Source of the DNA: Paenibacillaceae bacterium
Lineage (GTDB): Bacteria; Bacillota; Bacilli; Paenibacillales; NBRC-103111
Reading direction: 5' to 3'
DNA length: 64,000 nucleotides
NCBI GenBank assembly: GCA_029256185.1
Contig: JAQSYI010000057.1
Location: 1-64,000, forward strand
Positions 33,701-42,816 of the stretch are shown here, in pieces. Position 1 is the stretch's first letter. The number at the start of each line of letters is the position of its first letter. Made by a program: the position numbers and the translations under genes. Below the pieces are notes generated by a model, which worked only from the letters and a program-made list of their open reading frames with translations, was not told where the DNA came from and ran no database searches.

Positions 33701-35398
33701 GGTTTTATTCAGCATCCGGTTCTCAATGGTGGTTTCAATGGTCCGGCTATCGGAGCTGTAAATTCCGGCCCCTAGAGCAACCATCTCGTCATCAAACATA
33801 AACCAGGATTTCTTGGCTGTTAATGAGCTTCCGTACGCTTTATAGTCCATTCCGACGGTATAGGTTTCCCCCAGCAGCTCCGAACCGCCTGCGAAGGTGT
33901 TGGGGCTTCTGTATCCTGTCCCTTCATAATTCGCAGTACTCCGCGTCATGGTATCCACCGTTGTGCCGGGGAGGCGATACTTGTTCACCGTTGGCCAGAA
34001 ATCATAATATTGCCGCAGGTCATGGTTATTGTACAGGTAGGTCATGCCTGCCCCTGTATACCAGCCCTTCAAGTTCTCGCCAACAGTCGCTTCATGGGTC
34101 CCAATCCGCTTGGAGGACATACTAAGACCGATGCCGAAGCCGGGGCGAAGATGAACCGCGCGATCCATGCCGGCGTATATCTTGCTCAGGAGCTTCTCGC
34201 CTCTGGGCTCGATCGAAGCATCCTCCATGATTTGTTGGGTCCATAGGGCAATCCTCAAGTTGACAACGCTATAATAATTAAACTCCGTATCCGCCTGAAG
34301 CCAATATTTGACCATCGACTTCATTCTCAGGGCATCCGCTTCTGGCGCCATCTGGGCCAGGCGCACAATGGCCGCTATCGTATTATGACCGGTCGTATGA
34401 TCCTGTTCATAATTTCGGACGATTGCTCTTCCCCGGACCATATCCATCATGGCGCCGTTATAGATAAGCGGCTCATAGGCGTTATAGATCCATTCGTACA
34501 TATGATTGACATCCGGGTCTGTCACTTCCCATACAGAACCCTTCAGCATATAGAGAGCATTGCCCAACTCTTGCAGGAGGCTAACCCCATATCCGCCGGT
34601 ATACGCAAACACGGTGTGCTGAACAAAGGAGCCGTCCTCGTAGAATCCGTCGCCAACATTCACATAGTCAAAAACCGGACTTAGTCCGTCTCTTGCCGAG
34701 GCGATTTTGGCGGGATCCTTCACAATGATTCCACGCAGGGCAATAAGATTGCATTTCCAGACCAGATTAGCGCCGGTATTGTCCAACTGGTTATAGTTCA
34801 CCCTCTGGGGAACAGGCGAAAACCGCTCAATCGGCTTCATGTAATTGGCAATCTTCTCTGGTGTAGCAATCAGATCATCATACATAAGCACAACGGTATC
34901 ATTCAATTGCAGGGGAGAACCAATTTCCCAATCCCACCAGTTGTCATAATAAGCTCGGGTTTCGTTGTAACGGTTGACATACATCCAGTCCAATGCGCCG
35001 ATGATGTCCGTCTTCAACTGCGGATTGCCATAGAGGGCGGTACCCGGGGTGCTATAGGCAAGCGCCATGTTCTTAATCCGCTGATAAGATTGGGTAACAT
35101 GGCTTGAGTTTGTTGGACTGGCCAAATCACTCCACAGATAAGTCCGGGCCGTCACAGATGTATTCATGGTGCCCCAGTTGGTTTGACTCAAACTGTATAA
35201 TTGGGCGGAGACGATTGGGTCATTCACATCGTAGCCGCTGCCTCCGGTCAAATTATCCTTCCACCTTAATCTCGCCGTATCAAATTCGTCATTGGCAGCG
35301 CTTACGTTTGTTGCCATAAAAGGAGCAAATAACGAAACAAACAATGCCATAACAAGAAATATGCTTAACCTTCGGCTCCATTCTTTCCTAACCATCAT
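30713..35398 (-). CDS. Secreted polysaccharide lyase family 8 with nested discoidin domains and three C-terminal modules
   Basis: About 1561 residues. Signal peptide (LSIFLVMALFVSLFAPFMATNVSA) to about residue 36. The PL8 alpha/alpha toroid spans about 40-390. In track numbering the catalytic set N213 (LDNTGANLVWK), H263 (SFVQHTVFAY), Y272 and R326 (RGRAIVR) has exactly the spacing I recall for pneumococcal hyaluronate lyase (N349, H399, Y408, R462). The beta-domain is interrupted at about 588-855 by two F5/8C discoidin domains (IDNSFTTRWSSSGNGQWLQYDLG; IDNNITSYWSSYGSGQWVQFDMG) and resumes at FIVNGVSKPVNLGWMED. Three copies of a about 140-residue unknown module end the protein. PL8 enzymes act on hyaluronan, chondroitin or xanthan; which one is not readable. 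It is last in the ABC importer operon. Confidence 0.92.
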   Translation of the reverse strand: MMVRKEWSRRLSIFLVMALFVSLFAPFMATNVSAANDEFDTARLRWKDNLTGGSGYDVNDPIVSAQLYSLSQTNWGTMNTSVTARTYLWSDLASPTNSSHVTQSYQRIKNMALAYSTPGTALYGNPQLKTDIIGALDWMYVNRYNETRAYYDNWWDWEIGSPLQLNDTVVLMYDDLIATPEKIANYMKPIERFSPVPQRVNYNQLDNTGANLVWKCNLIALRGIIVKDPAKIASARDGLSPVFDYVNVGDGFYEDGSFVQHTVFAYTGGYGVSLLQELGNALYMLKGSVWEVTDPDVNHMYEWIYNAYEPLIYNGAMMDMVRGRAIVRNYEQDHTTGHNTIAAIVRLAQMAPEADALRMKSMVKYWLQADTEFNYYSVVNLRIALWTQQIMEDASIEPRGEKLLSKIYAGMDRAVHLRPGFGIGLSMSSKRIGTHEATVGENLKGWYTGAGMTYLYNNHDLRQYYDFWPTVNKYRLPGTTVDTMTRSTANYEGTGYRSPNTFAGGSELLGETYTVGMDYKAYGSSLTAKKSWFMFDDEMVALGAGIYSSDSRTIETTIENRMLNKTQSFQGIDLLSPASASLGGEPVRLKVYAVSDSGNDGNLPENTIDNSFTTRWSSSGNGQWLQYDLGKTQTLGYAGISFMVQSTRTTQIDILVSTDNQTWSTAFSGSSSIVADDTIQVFDFPDVEARYVKIVGHGNSTNLWNSITEVQLYAPCAAGNLVIMPEVVPLSPVTVTDSTYSASYKSAIDNNITSYWSSYGSGQWVQFDMGSDVPIGHAGISFYQGTQTEYPFRIDTSLDGTVWSTVYSGFSIGRTAEIMPYDFADTTARYVKFVFDGDQLSSANRVSEIQLYAPNALGPVLNPLHSSKKAMGDEQFIVNGVSKPVNLGWMEDLNSVDYAYLEGTGGYYFPGSASIKAQRATSTGTWSEITAGGTTNPISKNYLTLWYDHGKSPTNKDYSYVLLPNKTAEETASYSANPDIEIIANNRNIQAVRERTQYIVGANFWEPGTVDRVTASDTSSITLKDQEGVLDVAVSDPTQLQSKLTFEIARNGLAVVEQDDSVTVLQLQPTIRFEVNTEQRNGHSHSIKFAYDTAVQTALPTPSPVPPVNPPAEPEPEILTTVDVLDDYTQVYARSSNLDFERGSPEYFNGDTSRAIRTTTNTNEEYLIYKAADNREMTSFDITTWFWSNEAKTDFQIYTSSDDITYTLYTPTKTTAVPRWTKVNYSGLLPEGTKFLKIVYALKSNYIWNPQIGEVRITSAIAPPTVPAVREITLEDSLNDFSNVFDRTATLKFESGYPQNFNGDESRIIRAAANTNGEYLTYKSPYGFDITSFDLTTWFYKWEAMTDFQIYTSPDNSAYTQFTPVKTVEVLSYNKVNYSGSLPAGTKYIKVVFMQKSAAYSWTAQIGEFKMTSKVPSITVRDEQNDFSIMYAHSNHLIFTGANAGHTGGDTSRLVRTTNTEEYVVYKAEPDMDMSQFAVKAWSWSYESTEDLQFLISADNVTYTPFAPTKSTTSGGWNEVDYTGTLPEGTQYLKIAFKPSPVNAWNPQIGRVDITSRITYP

Positions 35399-35497
35399 TA
35401 ACACGCCCTTTCATTTCGCTTCCATTGCTGAGCAAACACGATTTTGTATGCGCTTTCTTTATATCCCGAAGTCATGCCTAAAACAAGCAGGTGTTTG

Positions 35498-35530
35498 GGG
35501 GAGCTCCTTGCCAATCGACAAGGAACTCCC
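35498..35530 (-). other. Intercistronic hairpin between importer and lyase genes
   Basis: Minus strand GGGAGTTCCTTG pairs with CAAGGAGCTCCC over an 8-base loop, without an immediate T-run. It lies between the binding-protein stop and the lyase start, and could reduce read-through or stabilise the upstream message. Confidence 0.6.
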
Positions 35531-35546
35531 TACCCGCCCGGACTGA

Positions 35547-37196
35547 TTACTTCAAGTTTTTATTCAGATCATCCAGACCAGGCTGAACCTCCTGGAGCTT
35601 CTGGTTCACCCAGTTATTCCAATCCTTCTCAATATCCTTGGAGGTCATCAACTCCGCAATCTTCTTGGAAATGTCCGTGTCTGTCATCGCCTTGGTAAAT
35701 ACAGGGGATGTATAATACGCCTGTTCCACATTCATCTTGATAACATTGCTTTCGGGGCCGCTGTACAGCTCCAGGTTGCGGCGAATCATATCCCGCGCCC
35801 ACTGCGGGTTGGAAATATTATCAAGGTTGGCTGCGTCGCGACCGCCGGCAGGTCTTAACCACGATGTACTCCCGTAGGCATACGGATAAACAGGGTTGCC
35901 ATTGGCATCCTTCTCTTTCCAAAGCACTTCCACTTTCCCTGCACTATCCAATTTCCAGTCTACATCCTTAATCCCGTATCCTGCAAACAGACGGCCTTCA
36001 TCTGATGTGTAGAAATCCATAATTGCCGCCCAGCGTTCCGCCTTCTCATCGCTCATCTTGTGATTCATGGCTGTTTGTGACCAGTGATCCGATCCTTGCC
36101 AGGCGACAAGCTTTCCGTTGGGCGCTTTCACCTTGGCCAATCCGATGGATGTCTGCGGATCAAGAGCCGGGTTGGCGTCCTTGAAGTTTTTGAACAAGCC
36201 TACGGTCGTACTCATCGTAACGCCTGAAGCAACAATAGAAAATGATTTGCCCGCAACGAAATTGTTGTCGGCGTCCCCCGATTTTACCAAAGGCTGATCC
36301 TTCCAGATGATTCCTTCATCGTATTGCTTCTTGATTTCCTTCACCGCTTCCAGCGTCTCCGGCAGTGTCGCACCCCATATCCAGGTTCCATTCTTGTCTT
36401 TCACAACGGTATCCATGTAGGGTGAGATTCCCCCGACTACATACTTGGGAAAAGCCCAGGCGTCTCTGAAAATCATCCCGATGGTTTTCCCGGCGCCATT
36501 CTTCCCGGGGTCCTTCTCCCGGACGGCCTTCACCAGGTTGTTCCACTCATCATAGGTATAAATATCGTCTTCCTTGACCATGCCTACGTCCTTGGCCCAG
36601 TCTTTCCGGTAGAAGTAGCCTGATCCATTATACACATAGTCATATTTGCTCAGGTCGCTAACGGCCGGCCAAGCGTACATTTTTCCGTCGATATTGAATT
36701 TCTTGCCTGCTGTCATTGCATCGTATTGCTTCTTCAGGTTGGGATACTTGGCCAGTTCAGGATAAGGCTTGAACAGTCCCGCTTTGACCCATTCGACGAA
36801 CTCGCCGTAGCGGCTTTGATGCACATCCAGCATAATCAAGTCCGGCGCCGAATCGGAATTAAGCCATACCCGGGTTTGATCCAGATAGTTTGCCCAGGTC
36901 AACGGTACAAATTCAAATTCCACATTGAATTTCTCGCTTAACCACTTGAAATTTTCCGCCGGTTGACCCGAGGCAGTCAAGCCAGCCTTCTCGGCGTCGA
37001 TGACGCTCATGGTGAATTTCAGCTTATTCTTGAACGGGTTGGCTTCCGGTGAAGCAGTTGCAGACGTATTGGCTGCTGCTGATGGTGAAGAAGCAACCTC
37101 CGGCTTGTCGGAACTACACCCCGCCATTAATCCTGCCGCCATGGTGAAGACCATTGTTCCTGCAAACCATTTGTACTTTCTAGTTCCAGTGGTCAT
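35547..37196 (-). CDS. Extracellular sugar-binding lipoprotein of ABC importer 1
   Basis: 549 residues. The lipoprotein signal ends in MAAGLMAGC, with the cysteine as lipidation site, followed by a Ser/Ala/Pro-rich linker. The rest is a family-1/LplA-like solute-binding protein (NPFKNKLKFTMSV, WLNSDSAPDLIMLDVHQ, AWPAVSDLSKYDYVYNGSGYFYRKDWAKDVG). It captures an oligosaccharide for the two permeases encoded just upstream. Start at ATG behind GGGAGG. The nearby PL8 lyase suggests unsaturated uronic oligosaccharides as ligand, which is inference. Confidence 0.9.
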   Translation of the reverse strand: MTTGTRKYKWFAGTMVFTMAAGLMAGCSSDKPEVASSPSAAANTSATASPEANPFKNKLKFTMSVIDAEKAGLTASGQPAENFKWLSEKFNVEFEFVPLTWANYLDQTRVWLNSDSAPDLIMLDVHQSRYGEFVEWVKAGLFKPYPELAKYPNLKKQYDAMTAGKKFNIDGKMYAWPAVSDLSKYDYVYNGSGYFYRKDWAKDVGMVKEDDIYTYDEWNNLVKAVREKDPGKNGAGKTIGMIFRDAWAFPKYVVGGISPYMDTVVKDKNGTWIWGATLPETLEAVKEIKKQYDEGIIWKDQPLVKSGDADNNFVAGKSFSIVASGVTMSTTVGLFKNFKDANPALDPQTSIGLAKVKAPNGKLVAWQGSDHWSQTAMNHKMSDEKAERWAAIMDFYTSDEGRLFAGYGIKDVDWKLDSAGKVEVLWKEKDANGNPVYPYAYGSTSWLRPAGGRDAANLDNISNPQWARDMIRRNLELYSGPESNVIKMNVEQAYYTSPVFTKAMTDTDISKKIAELMTSKDIEKDWNNWVNQKLQEVQPGLDDLNKNLK

Positions 37197-37283
37197 TGAT
37201 TGACAATCCTCCCTTTTTTATTTCATCATTTCATATATCGAAACCCGCAACAGGATTTCTTCGATTATGCCTTGCCTTACTCC

Positions 37284-38150
37284 CTATGCCTTAACGCCAC
37301 CCAGAGTCAAACCCTTGACGAAATATTTCTGGAGAAATGGATATACGATGGATATCGGCAGTATGGTTACAATGATCCCGGCCATCTGAATCCCTTGAGG
37401 GAATGTGTTGGGCCGTAGATCCTCAGGCAATTCGTTGATGACACTGCTGGCGGACTGCAGCATATTGCGTATCATCAACTGCAGCGGCAACTTGTCTATG
37501 GAGCGAATAAACAGCATCCCGTTATACCACTCATTCCAGCGATCCACCCCGTAGTACAATCCAATCGTGGCTAACATGGGTACAGATAAGGGCAAGTATA
37601 TTTTCATCAGAATCTGCATCTCTCCAGCCCCATCCAGCCGGGCTGCTTCATCCAGATCGATGGGAATGGTCTGGAAGTAACTGCGCATAATCATCAGATT
37701 CATCACTGCAATCCCCGCTGGCAGAATCATGGCGCCATAACTGTCAATGAGATGCAGATTCTTGATCAGCAGATATCCGGGAATGAGCCCTCCCTGGAAG
37801 AACATCGTGAAGATAACGAATAAATTAACAATCCGCCTCCCCGGTATCGGCTTGGAGAGTACATAAGACATGGTCACGGTCAAGAACAGGTTGTAGGCCA
37901 CGCCCAATATAACCACGATCACGGTTGACTTGAAGCCGGAGAAGAGTCCCCGCCATTGAAAGATGAACTCATAGGAGGAAAAGTCCAACTCGGGCGGATA
38001 GAGCAGGAAGGGAGACCGCACATAGACGGACATGGGCACGATAGAAGTTAGCACCGCATTATAGAAGGGGTAAAGAATAATGATTCCCCAGAGAATCATG
38101 AAACTGGCGGCGAAGATTTGAAAGGAACTGAACTTTTTCACATTGTACAC
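37284..38150 (-). CDS. ABC importer 1 permease, LplC/YtcP type
   Basis: 288 residues, about six membrane segments. The EAA loop contacting the ATPase reads SYFQTIPIDLDEAARLDGAGEMQILMKIYLPLSVPMLATIGLYYGVDRWNEW, typical of MalG/LplC proteins, and the end PFLQKYFVKGLTLGGVKA is characteristic of LplC. AGGAGGTG precedes the ATG. It starts four bases after the stop of the partner permease. No ATPase gene is nearby; this importer class normally shares an MsmX-type ATPase. Confidence 0.92.
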   Translation of the reverse strand: MYNVKKFSSFQIFAASFMILWGIIILYPFYNAVLTSIVPMSVYVRSPFLLYPPELDFSSYEFIFQWRGLFSGFKSTVIVVILGVAYNLFLTVTMSYVLSKPIPGRRIVNLFVIFTMFFQGGLIPGYLLIKNLHLIDSYGAMILPAGIAVMNLMIMRSYFQTIPIDLDEAARLDGAGEMQILMKIYLPLSVPMLATIGLYYGVDRWNEWYNGMLFIRSIDKLPLQLMIRNMLQSASSVINELPEDLRPNTFPQGIQMAGIIVTILPISIVYPFLQKYFVKGLTLGGVKA

Positions 38151-38153
38151 CTC

Positions 38154-39134
38154 CTATATCATTCTCGAATCGCTGTCCAGCCTGCCAATGATGAAATTGG
38201 CGGATAGCAGCAGGATGCAGTTGACGACACCCTTGAACAATCCCACCGCTGTACTAAGCCCATAATCTGGCGTCTGCTGGAAGCTGATGCGGTATACATA
38301 GGTATCGATAATGTCCGCCCACTTCATGACAATGGGATTATACAAATTAAATACCTGGTCGAAATTACCGCTAATAGAATATCCTACAGACATAATCAGC
38401 AGAATGGCCGCTGTGCTTCTGATGCCTGGCCAGGTAATATGCCATATGCGCTGAAAGCGGCTTGCTCCGTCTATCGTAGCGCTTTCATACAGAGCAGGGT
38501 CAATGCCTACAATGGCCGCCATGTAGATAATACTGCTCCAACCGGCCTCCTTCCATATACCACTGAAGACCAGCAGCCCACGGAATATATTGCCTTCTGT
38601 CAGAAACCCGACAGGTTGACCTCCCAGAGCAGTAATGAGAGAATTCAGCATTCCGTCCGTGGAGAGCAGATTCATCATAATGCCGCTGATGGTCACCCAG
38701 GACAGGAAGTGGGGCAGTGTGAACACAATCTGCAATCCTCGGCGCAGCTTGCTGGAATACAGCTCATTCAGAATAATCGCCAGAATAATCGGAACCGGAA
38801 ATGAGAACACAGTTCGGAGAAACGATATAATCAGCGTGTTCTTCAATGCGATCCAGAATTCCTGGCGGCCGAACAAGGTCTGGAAATTATCCAACCCCAC
38901 CCATGGACTGTGGGTAATCCCCTTCGCAATACTATACTGCTTGAATGCCAACTGAATGCCGTACATGGGTCCATAGGCAAACAGGGCGAAGAATATGACC
39001 CCGAAGCTCAATAGTACGTACAATTTCCGGTAATGCCAAATTTGACGTCTCAACTGGTGCATTCTCTCCGAACGCCCGCTTGTCCGTCCACGCTGCCCAG
39101 CCGCCGGACTTCCCTCTGTCACAGCAAGTTTCAT
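38154..39134 (-). CDS. ABC importer 1 permease, LplB/YteP type
   Basis: About 326 residues with a polar N-terminus of about 40 residues and six membrane segments. LplB markers: LFAYGPMYGIQLAFKQYSIAKGI, FILSFLRTVFSFPVPIILAIILNEL-like, and the EAA loop ALYESATIDGASRFQRIWHITWPGIRSTAAILLIMSVG. The track start is eight codons upstream; ATG at 39134 has GAGGGAGGAATT before it. It is the first gene of the importer/PL8 operon, with the shared 64-bp regulatory element 50-110 bp upstream, after the histidine kinase gene. Confidence 0.9.
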   Translation of the reverse strand: MKLAVTEGSPAAGQRGRTSGRSERMHQLRRQIWHYRKLYVLLSFGVIFFALFAYGPMYGIQLAFKQYSIAKGITHSPWVGLDNFQTLFGRQEFWIALKNTLIISFLRTVFSFPVPIILAIILNELYSSKLRRGLQIVFTLPHFLSWVTISGIMMNLLSTDGMLNSLITALGGQPVGFLTEGNIFRGLLVFSGIWKEAGWSSIIYMAAIVGIDPALYESATIDGASRFQRIWHITWPGIRSTAAILLIMSVGYSISGNFDQVFNLYNPIVMKWADIIDTYVYRISFQQTPDYGLSTAVGLFKGVVNCILLLSANFIIGRLDSDSRMI

Positions 39135-39181
39135 GCCAATTCCTCCCTCACTCCACATTCTGATTTTCTTCTATATCTCTA

Positions 39182-39245
39182 TTGTAAGCGCTGCAATGAA
39201 GGAGTCATATGTCTGTAAATCAGATGTCTTTTATCCTCAAATCAG
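39182..39245 (-). promoter_or_regulatory. Shared 64-bp promoter/operator element, copy 2
   Basis: 80% identical without gaps to 20911-20974. Minus strand features: TTGAGG-17-TACAGA, a 15-bp direct repeat (AGACATCTGATTTAC / AGACATATGACTCCT) and a cre-like TTGCAGCGCTTACA. It lies between the kinase gene and the importer operon and probably binds the YesN-like regulator encoded upstream. Confidence 0.72.
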
Positions 39246-39279
39246 GTTACCCCTTAATCAGACCTAAGCAGCACCCAAA

Positions 39280-41103
39280 TCAGTTCCTGTCCAGCTTGAC
39301 CTTCACCGTTATGCAGGTTCTTATATGGGGCTCACTATCCACCAGCAGCCCGCAGCTTTTTCCGTAATACAGCTTGATTCGTCCATTGATATTCGCCAGG
39401 CCAATCCGGGACCGCTGCCGGCCGGCTGCATCCCTTGCCCAACTGGTTTGAAATGTGTCATTTAGTTCCTGGACTTGCTCCTTATCCATTCCCGAGCCTG
39501 TATCTGAAACGGCAAAATAGGCAAATTCCCCATCCCGCCAACCGCTAATGGCTATCTGAAGCTCGTCATCCGTCACCTCTAGGCCATGGCGCACACAATT
39601 TTCGACCAGCGGCTGAAGAGACATTTTGATCATCGTACAGCTATTCAAGCTTTCATCTACATTGATGGACAGCTGGAGCCTGCCTTCGTAGCGGATAGAA
39701 ATAATCCGGTAATAATCCGTTACACATTCCAGTTCGGCCTGCACTGTGGTAGTAATCCCGCCATTGATGCTGTATCGAAAAATATTGGCCATGCTCCCCA
39801 CAATGACGACAATTTCCTTCGCCTTGTATACGGTGGCAATGCTGCGAATGCACTCCAGCGTATTGTACAGAAAGTGAGGATTAATCTGGCTTTGCAGCGC
39901 CAATATTTCCGATTCCTTCTGCATCAGCTCCAGCTTGTGCAGCTGCTCCTGCATATCAAATATATGCTGTGTCATCCAGTCTGACTTATTCAGCATATCA
40001 TTGATGTTTCCGGCAATCGTACCGAACTCATTCTTGTACCTGACCTTGAGTCGGGCTTCCCGGTTACCTTCCCCGATTTCCTTCAAGGTGGCCAGAATCG
40101 AGGTAAGGGGGCGATTGATCCCCTGAATCATCCCCAGACCCAGCAGAAAGAGTACTGCAATACTGACCGCTGTCAATCCAATCCCTTGGTAGAACAAGCG
40201 TGCAATGTCGGCGTACACCTCATGGACCGGCGTAATATTGATGGACTTCCAGCCTGATTGGGGGTTGGTTTTGATTAATACATAAGAACTCTGTCCAAGA
40301 AAGTCATATGTCCCTACAGTGTTGCTCAGCCCGTGGGCTTCAACCTGTCCCATCAGGCGGGCGATGGGTTCAACCACAGCTTGCGTATCTCTCCCGGAAT
40401 TAAGGGCAATAATCCGGTTGTTCCCGTCGGTAATCGCCACCAATGAATGGACTGTCGCCGCAGTGCCTGTCACTACCTCACTCAGCCACTTCTGCCTGCT
40501 CCACAGGATGCAATAGCCCGTCCTCTGGTTGCGCTCCTCATATAGCCCGGTTGTATGACGGATGGGCACCACATAGGCAAAATGCCGGTACAAGGAGGAA
40601 TCATCGGCGCTATAACTGATCCAGACCGGGGCCAGCTCCGGGTTGTCGCTCTCGAAGTCAATCTGCCGGCTGATGACCTGATAGATGGAGTAGGTGAAGA
40701 TGTTCTTGTAGGTCAACAGTGACCTGGTTCGGTCTACCAGAGCGATATCCAGAATAATGTCGCTGGAACCGGTAATTCCGCCGAAGAAATTGGATATGTT
40801 CTTCGCCAGCACGGACCGTTCGGTTATGCTCTCGGACAGGGAATCGTTCTGCAGCTGCAAATATTCCTGCACGTAGGGGTTATTGGCGATAGATTGGCCG
40901 GTTTTTTCAATCTGCTCCGACGTCTGGCTCAGAACCATATCCGTGCGGTTAATATTGGCATAAATTTCCGCCGTGTTCTCATTGCGCTGGCGGATATAAA
41001 TATTGGCATAGAAGAACAATTGCAGCAGCAAAATCATGAATGAGGCTGTGCAGAACATCAGAATCAACTGTCGGCGCAGACTTAAGGAGCGCAGTCGCTT
41101 CAC
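39280..41103 (-). CDS. YesM-type sensor histidine kinase
   Basis: 607 residues. Two membrane segments (about 12-32 and 303-325) enclose a Cache-like extracellular sensor domain. A HAMP linker (INRPLTSILATLKEIGEGNREARLKVRYKNEFGTIAGNINDMLNKS) leads to the His_kinase domain with the phospho-accepting histidine in LQSQINPHFLYNTLECIRSIA, and the ATPase with QPLVENCVRHGLEV and FAVSDTGSGMDKE. It starts at GTG four bases after the stop of the response regulator gene. With that partner it probably senses a sugar outside the cell and switches on the importer, the lyase and perhaps the GH50-like gene. Confidence 0.93.
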   Translation of the reverse strand: MKRLRSLSLRRQLILMFCTASFMILLLQLFFYANIYIRQRNENTAEIYANINRTDMVLSQTSEQIEKTGQSIANNPYVQEYLQLQNDSLSESITERSVLAKNISNFFGGITGSSDIILDIALVDRTRSLLTYKNIFTYSIYQVISRQIDFESDNPELAPVWISYSADDSSLYRHFAYVVPIRHTTGLYEERNQRTGYCILWSRQKWLSEVVTGTAATVHSLVAITDGNNRIIALNSGRDTQAVVEPIARLMGQVEAHGLSNTVGTYDFLGQSSYVLIKTNPQSGWKSINITPVHEVYADIARLFYQGIGLTAVSIAVLFLLGLGMIQGINRPLTSILATLKEIGEGNREARLKVRYKNEFGTIAGNINDMLNKSDWMTQHIFDMQEQLHKLELMQKESEILALQSQINPHFLYNTLECIRSIATVYKAKEIVVIVGSMANIFRYSINGGITTTVQAELECVTDYYRIISIRYEGRLQLSINVDESLNSCTMIKMSLQPLVENCVRHGLEVTDDELQIAISGWRDGEFAYFAVSDTGSGMDKEQVQELNDTFQTSWARDAAGRQRSRIGLANINGRIKLYYGKSCGLLVDSEPHIRTCITVKVKLDRN

Positions 41104-41107
41104 AACA

Positions 41108-41863
41108 TCACTCTCCCTTCCGCAGTCCGGCCGGTGTGACGCCTGTTATCTTCTTGAAGATTCTGTTGAAGTAAAAGTAGTCCGTATAGCCCACCTTCTC
41201 GGCTACCTCGGCAACAGGCAGCGACGTCTTGACAAGCAATTCCTTCGCTTTGTTGATGCGAATGGAATTCACGTATTCCGAATAGGTCATTCCCGTATGC
41301 TTCTTGAAGAGGGCACTGGCATAATTCTTGTTAAAAAAGAACTTCTGGGACAAGTCCTTCAGCTGAATCTGTTCCTGATAATGCTCATTCAGGTAGAGAA
41401 GCATCCTCCCGAAGCCGGTGGAATCGCTGTCATCTTCTTGCTCGCTTATGACAGCTTCCGGAGGGTTGCCTTTCATCGCAGCATGCTTCTCGTCCAGCCG
41501 TTTTTTGAGCCGCGGCAGCAAGGATTGGGAGGTTTCCTCACTCAAGGGCTTCAGGCAGTAATCGAAGGCGCCTGCCCGAATTGCTTGCTGGGCATACTCG
41601 AACTGGCCGAAGCCGCTGATGATGACAATCTCCGTATCCAGACCATTCTGCCGCAAGACTTCCATCAATTGAATACCGCTGACCCCCGGCATTTGAATGT
41701 CGGTAAATACCGCATCGGGACGTGTGGCCAGAATCTCGTCCAGAGCCATGGCCGATCTGGAATAGGCTCCGATTACCTGGAACCCCCATTCCGACCAAGC
41801 AAAGGTTTGGGCAATCCCCTTCAATATCCATGGCTCATCATCCACCAGAACCACACTGTACAT
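41108..41863 (-). CDS. YesN-type AraC response regulator
   Basis: 251 residues, short for the family. Receiver domain about 1-120 with phospho-acceptor aspartate in PDAVFTDIQMPGVSGIQLM and the conserved Lys in YCLKPLSEE. The C-terminal AraC double helix-turn-helix begins at about 150 (YLNEHYQEQIQLKDLSQKFFFNKNYASALFKKHTGMTYSEYVNSIRINKAKELL..VAEKVGYTDYFYFNRIFKKITGVTPAGLRKGE). The usual long linker between them is nearly absent. It is co-transcribed with the kinase. The direct repeats in the two 64-bp elements are its likely targets. Confidence 0.93.
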   Translation of the reverse strand: MYSVVLVDDEPWILKGIAQTFAWSEWGFQVIGAYSRSAMALDEILATRPDAVFTDIQMPGVSGIQLMEVLRQNGLDTEIVIISGFGQFEYAQQAIRAGAFDYCLKPLSEETSQSLLPRLKKRLDEKHAAMKGNPPEAVISEQEDDSDSTGFGRMLLYLNEHYQEQIQLKDLSQKFFFNKNYASALFKKHTGMTYSEYVNSIRINKAKELLVKTSLPVAEVAEKVGYTDYFYFNRIFKKITGVTPAGLRKGE

Positions 41864-42254
41864 ATTTCTCCCCCCCGTTTTCTAATTCTATCAACACCGA
41901 CAGATAAATAAAAGCGCCGATTTGCGGATTGCCCCTCGCCCCCCGCATAAGAATCGGAATACAACACAAAAAATAAAAGCGGATTCCAACAATAAATGTA
42001 GGTGTCCACAAAAGAAGCGGACTCCTTTGCCTACGTGGTTTGCTGTGGTCTTCTTTATCGCTCACGATAAATCCGGCATGCTAATCGGGATAGCCATTTT
42101 AAATAATAAGGGCACATTCAAAAGAAAAATAGACCAATTAAATGGGGGGTAGAAAGAATAGAACGGATGATTACGCATCAAACCTGAAAATTCCTGTTTT
42201 GGAAGTCGGAGAGTTTGCTGTCGTTGATTCGGGACAGATCCGCACCTCCGCATA
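41864..42254. other. Gene-free region upstream of yesN-like gene
   Basis: No supported gene. It should contain the regulator promoter (leftward), and several imperfect inverted repeats (for example GTAGG...CCTAC at about 41999-42035). Just before the duplication begins, a short open stretch (LKIPVLEVGEFAVVDSGQIRTSA, about 42183-42255) is not recognised. Confidence 0.45.
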
Positions 42255-42816
42255 GGCGATTTCACCGATGCGGTAAGTAGCCTTGAATTTCCGGTCTTTG
42301 TTTTCCGTACGCCGCTGCCAGCCTTCGAGTGGTTTTATACAGACATCTTATCACTGGGCCGGGAAAAGCTCAAACTCCCCTGATCCCGCTCTTCAGCCGG
42401 GATAACAGGTGTGAAACTTCGTGCATATCAGCGAAATCCTGTCCATTCCCAAATCAGTCCCAATGTTCTATGATAGCTGAAGTGACTGGAATAACATTGG
42501 GATAGCTGGAGCAAGTACATAAAGGAGAGGGTCGGTTATGCGTTGGGGACAAGTAGAACTGCATAATGTGGAGGAGAGCTTGGAATTGCCGGGGAAACCG
42601 GGTGTGCTGCTGCAGCGGCTGCCCGAGTCCGTACGGGTGCAGCTTAATGAGGGAGCAAGGAACGCTACCAGACGGGCCGCCGGTGTGGAAATCCGGTTTG
42701 TTAACGAAGGAGACGGCGCGGCCGTTGTCTCGCTGGCGTCGTACCAGTTCCCGAGCAAGGTATATGTGTATGCGGGCAGCCATTACGTGGCGGAATACCA
42801 GGTGGGGGAGGAGCCT
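42255..42816. repeat. Copy B of the duplicated merR-esterase junction
   Basis: Close copy of 17594-18162. Here only about the first 18 codons of the MerR gene remain (42255 to about 42310, on the minus strand, now without the rest of the gene), while the esterase is complete and continues past the repeat. The divergent promoter region is kept. The decay pattern is the mirror image of copy A. Confidence 0.85.
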
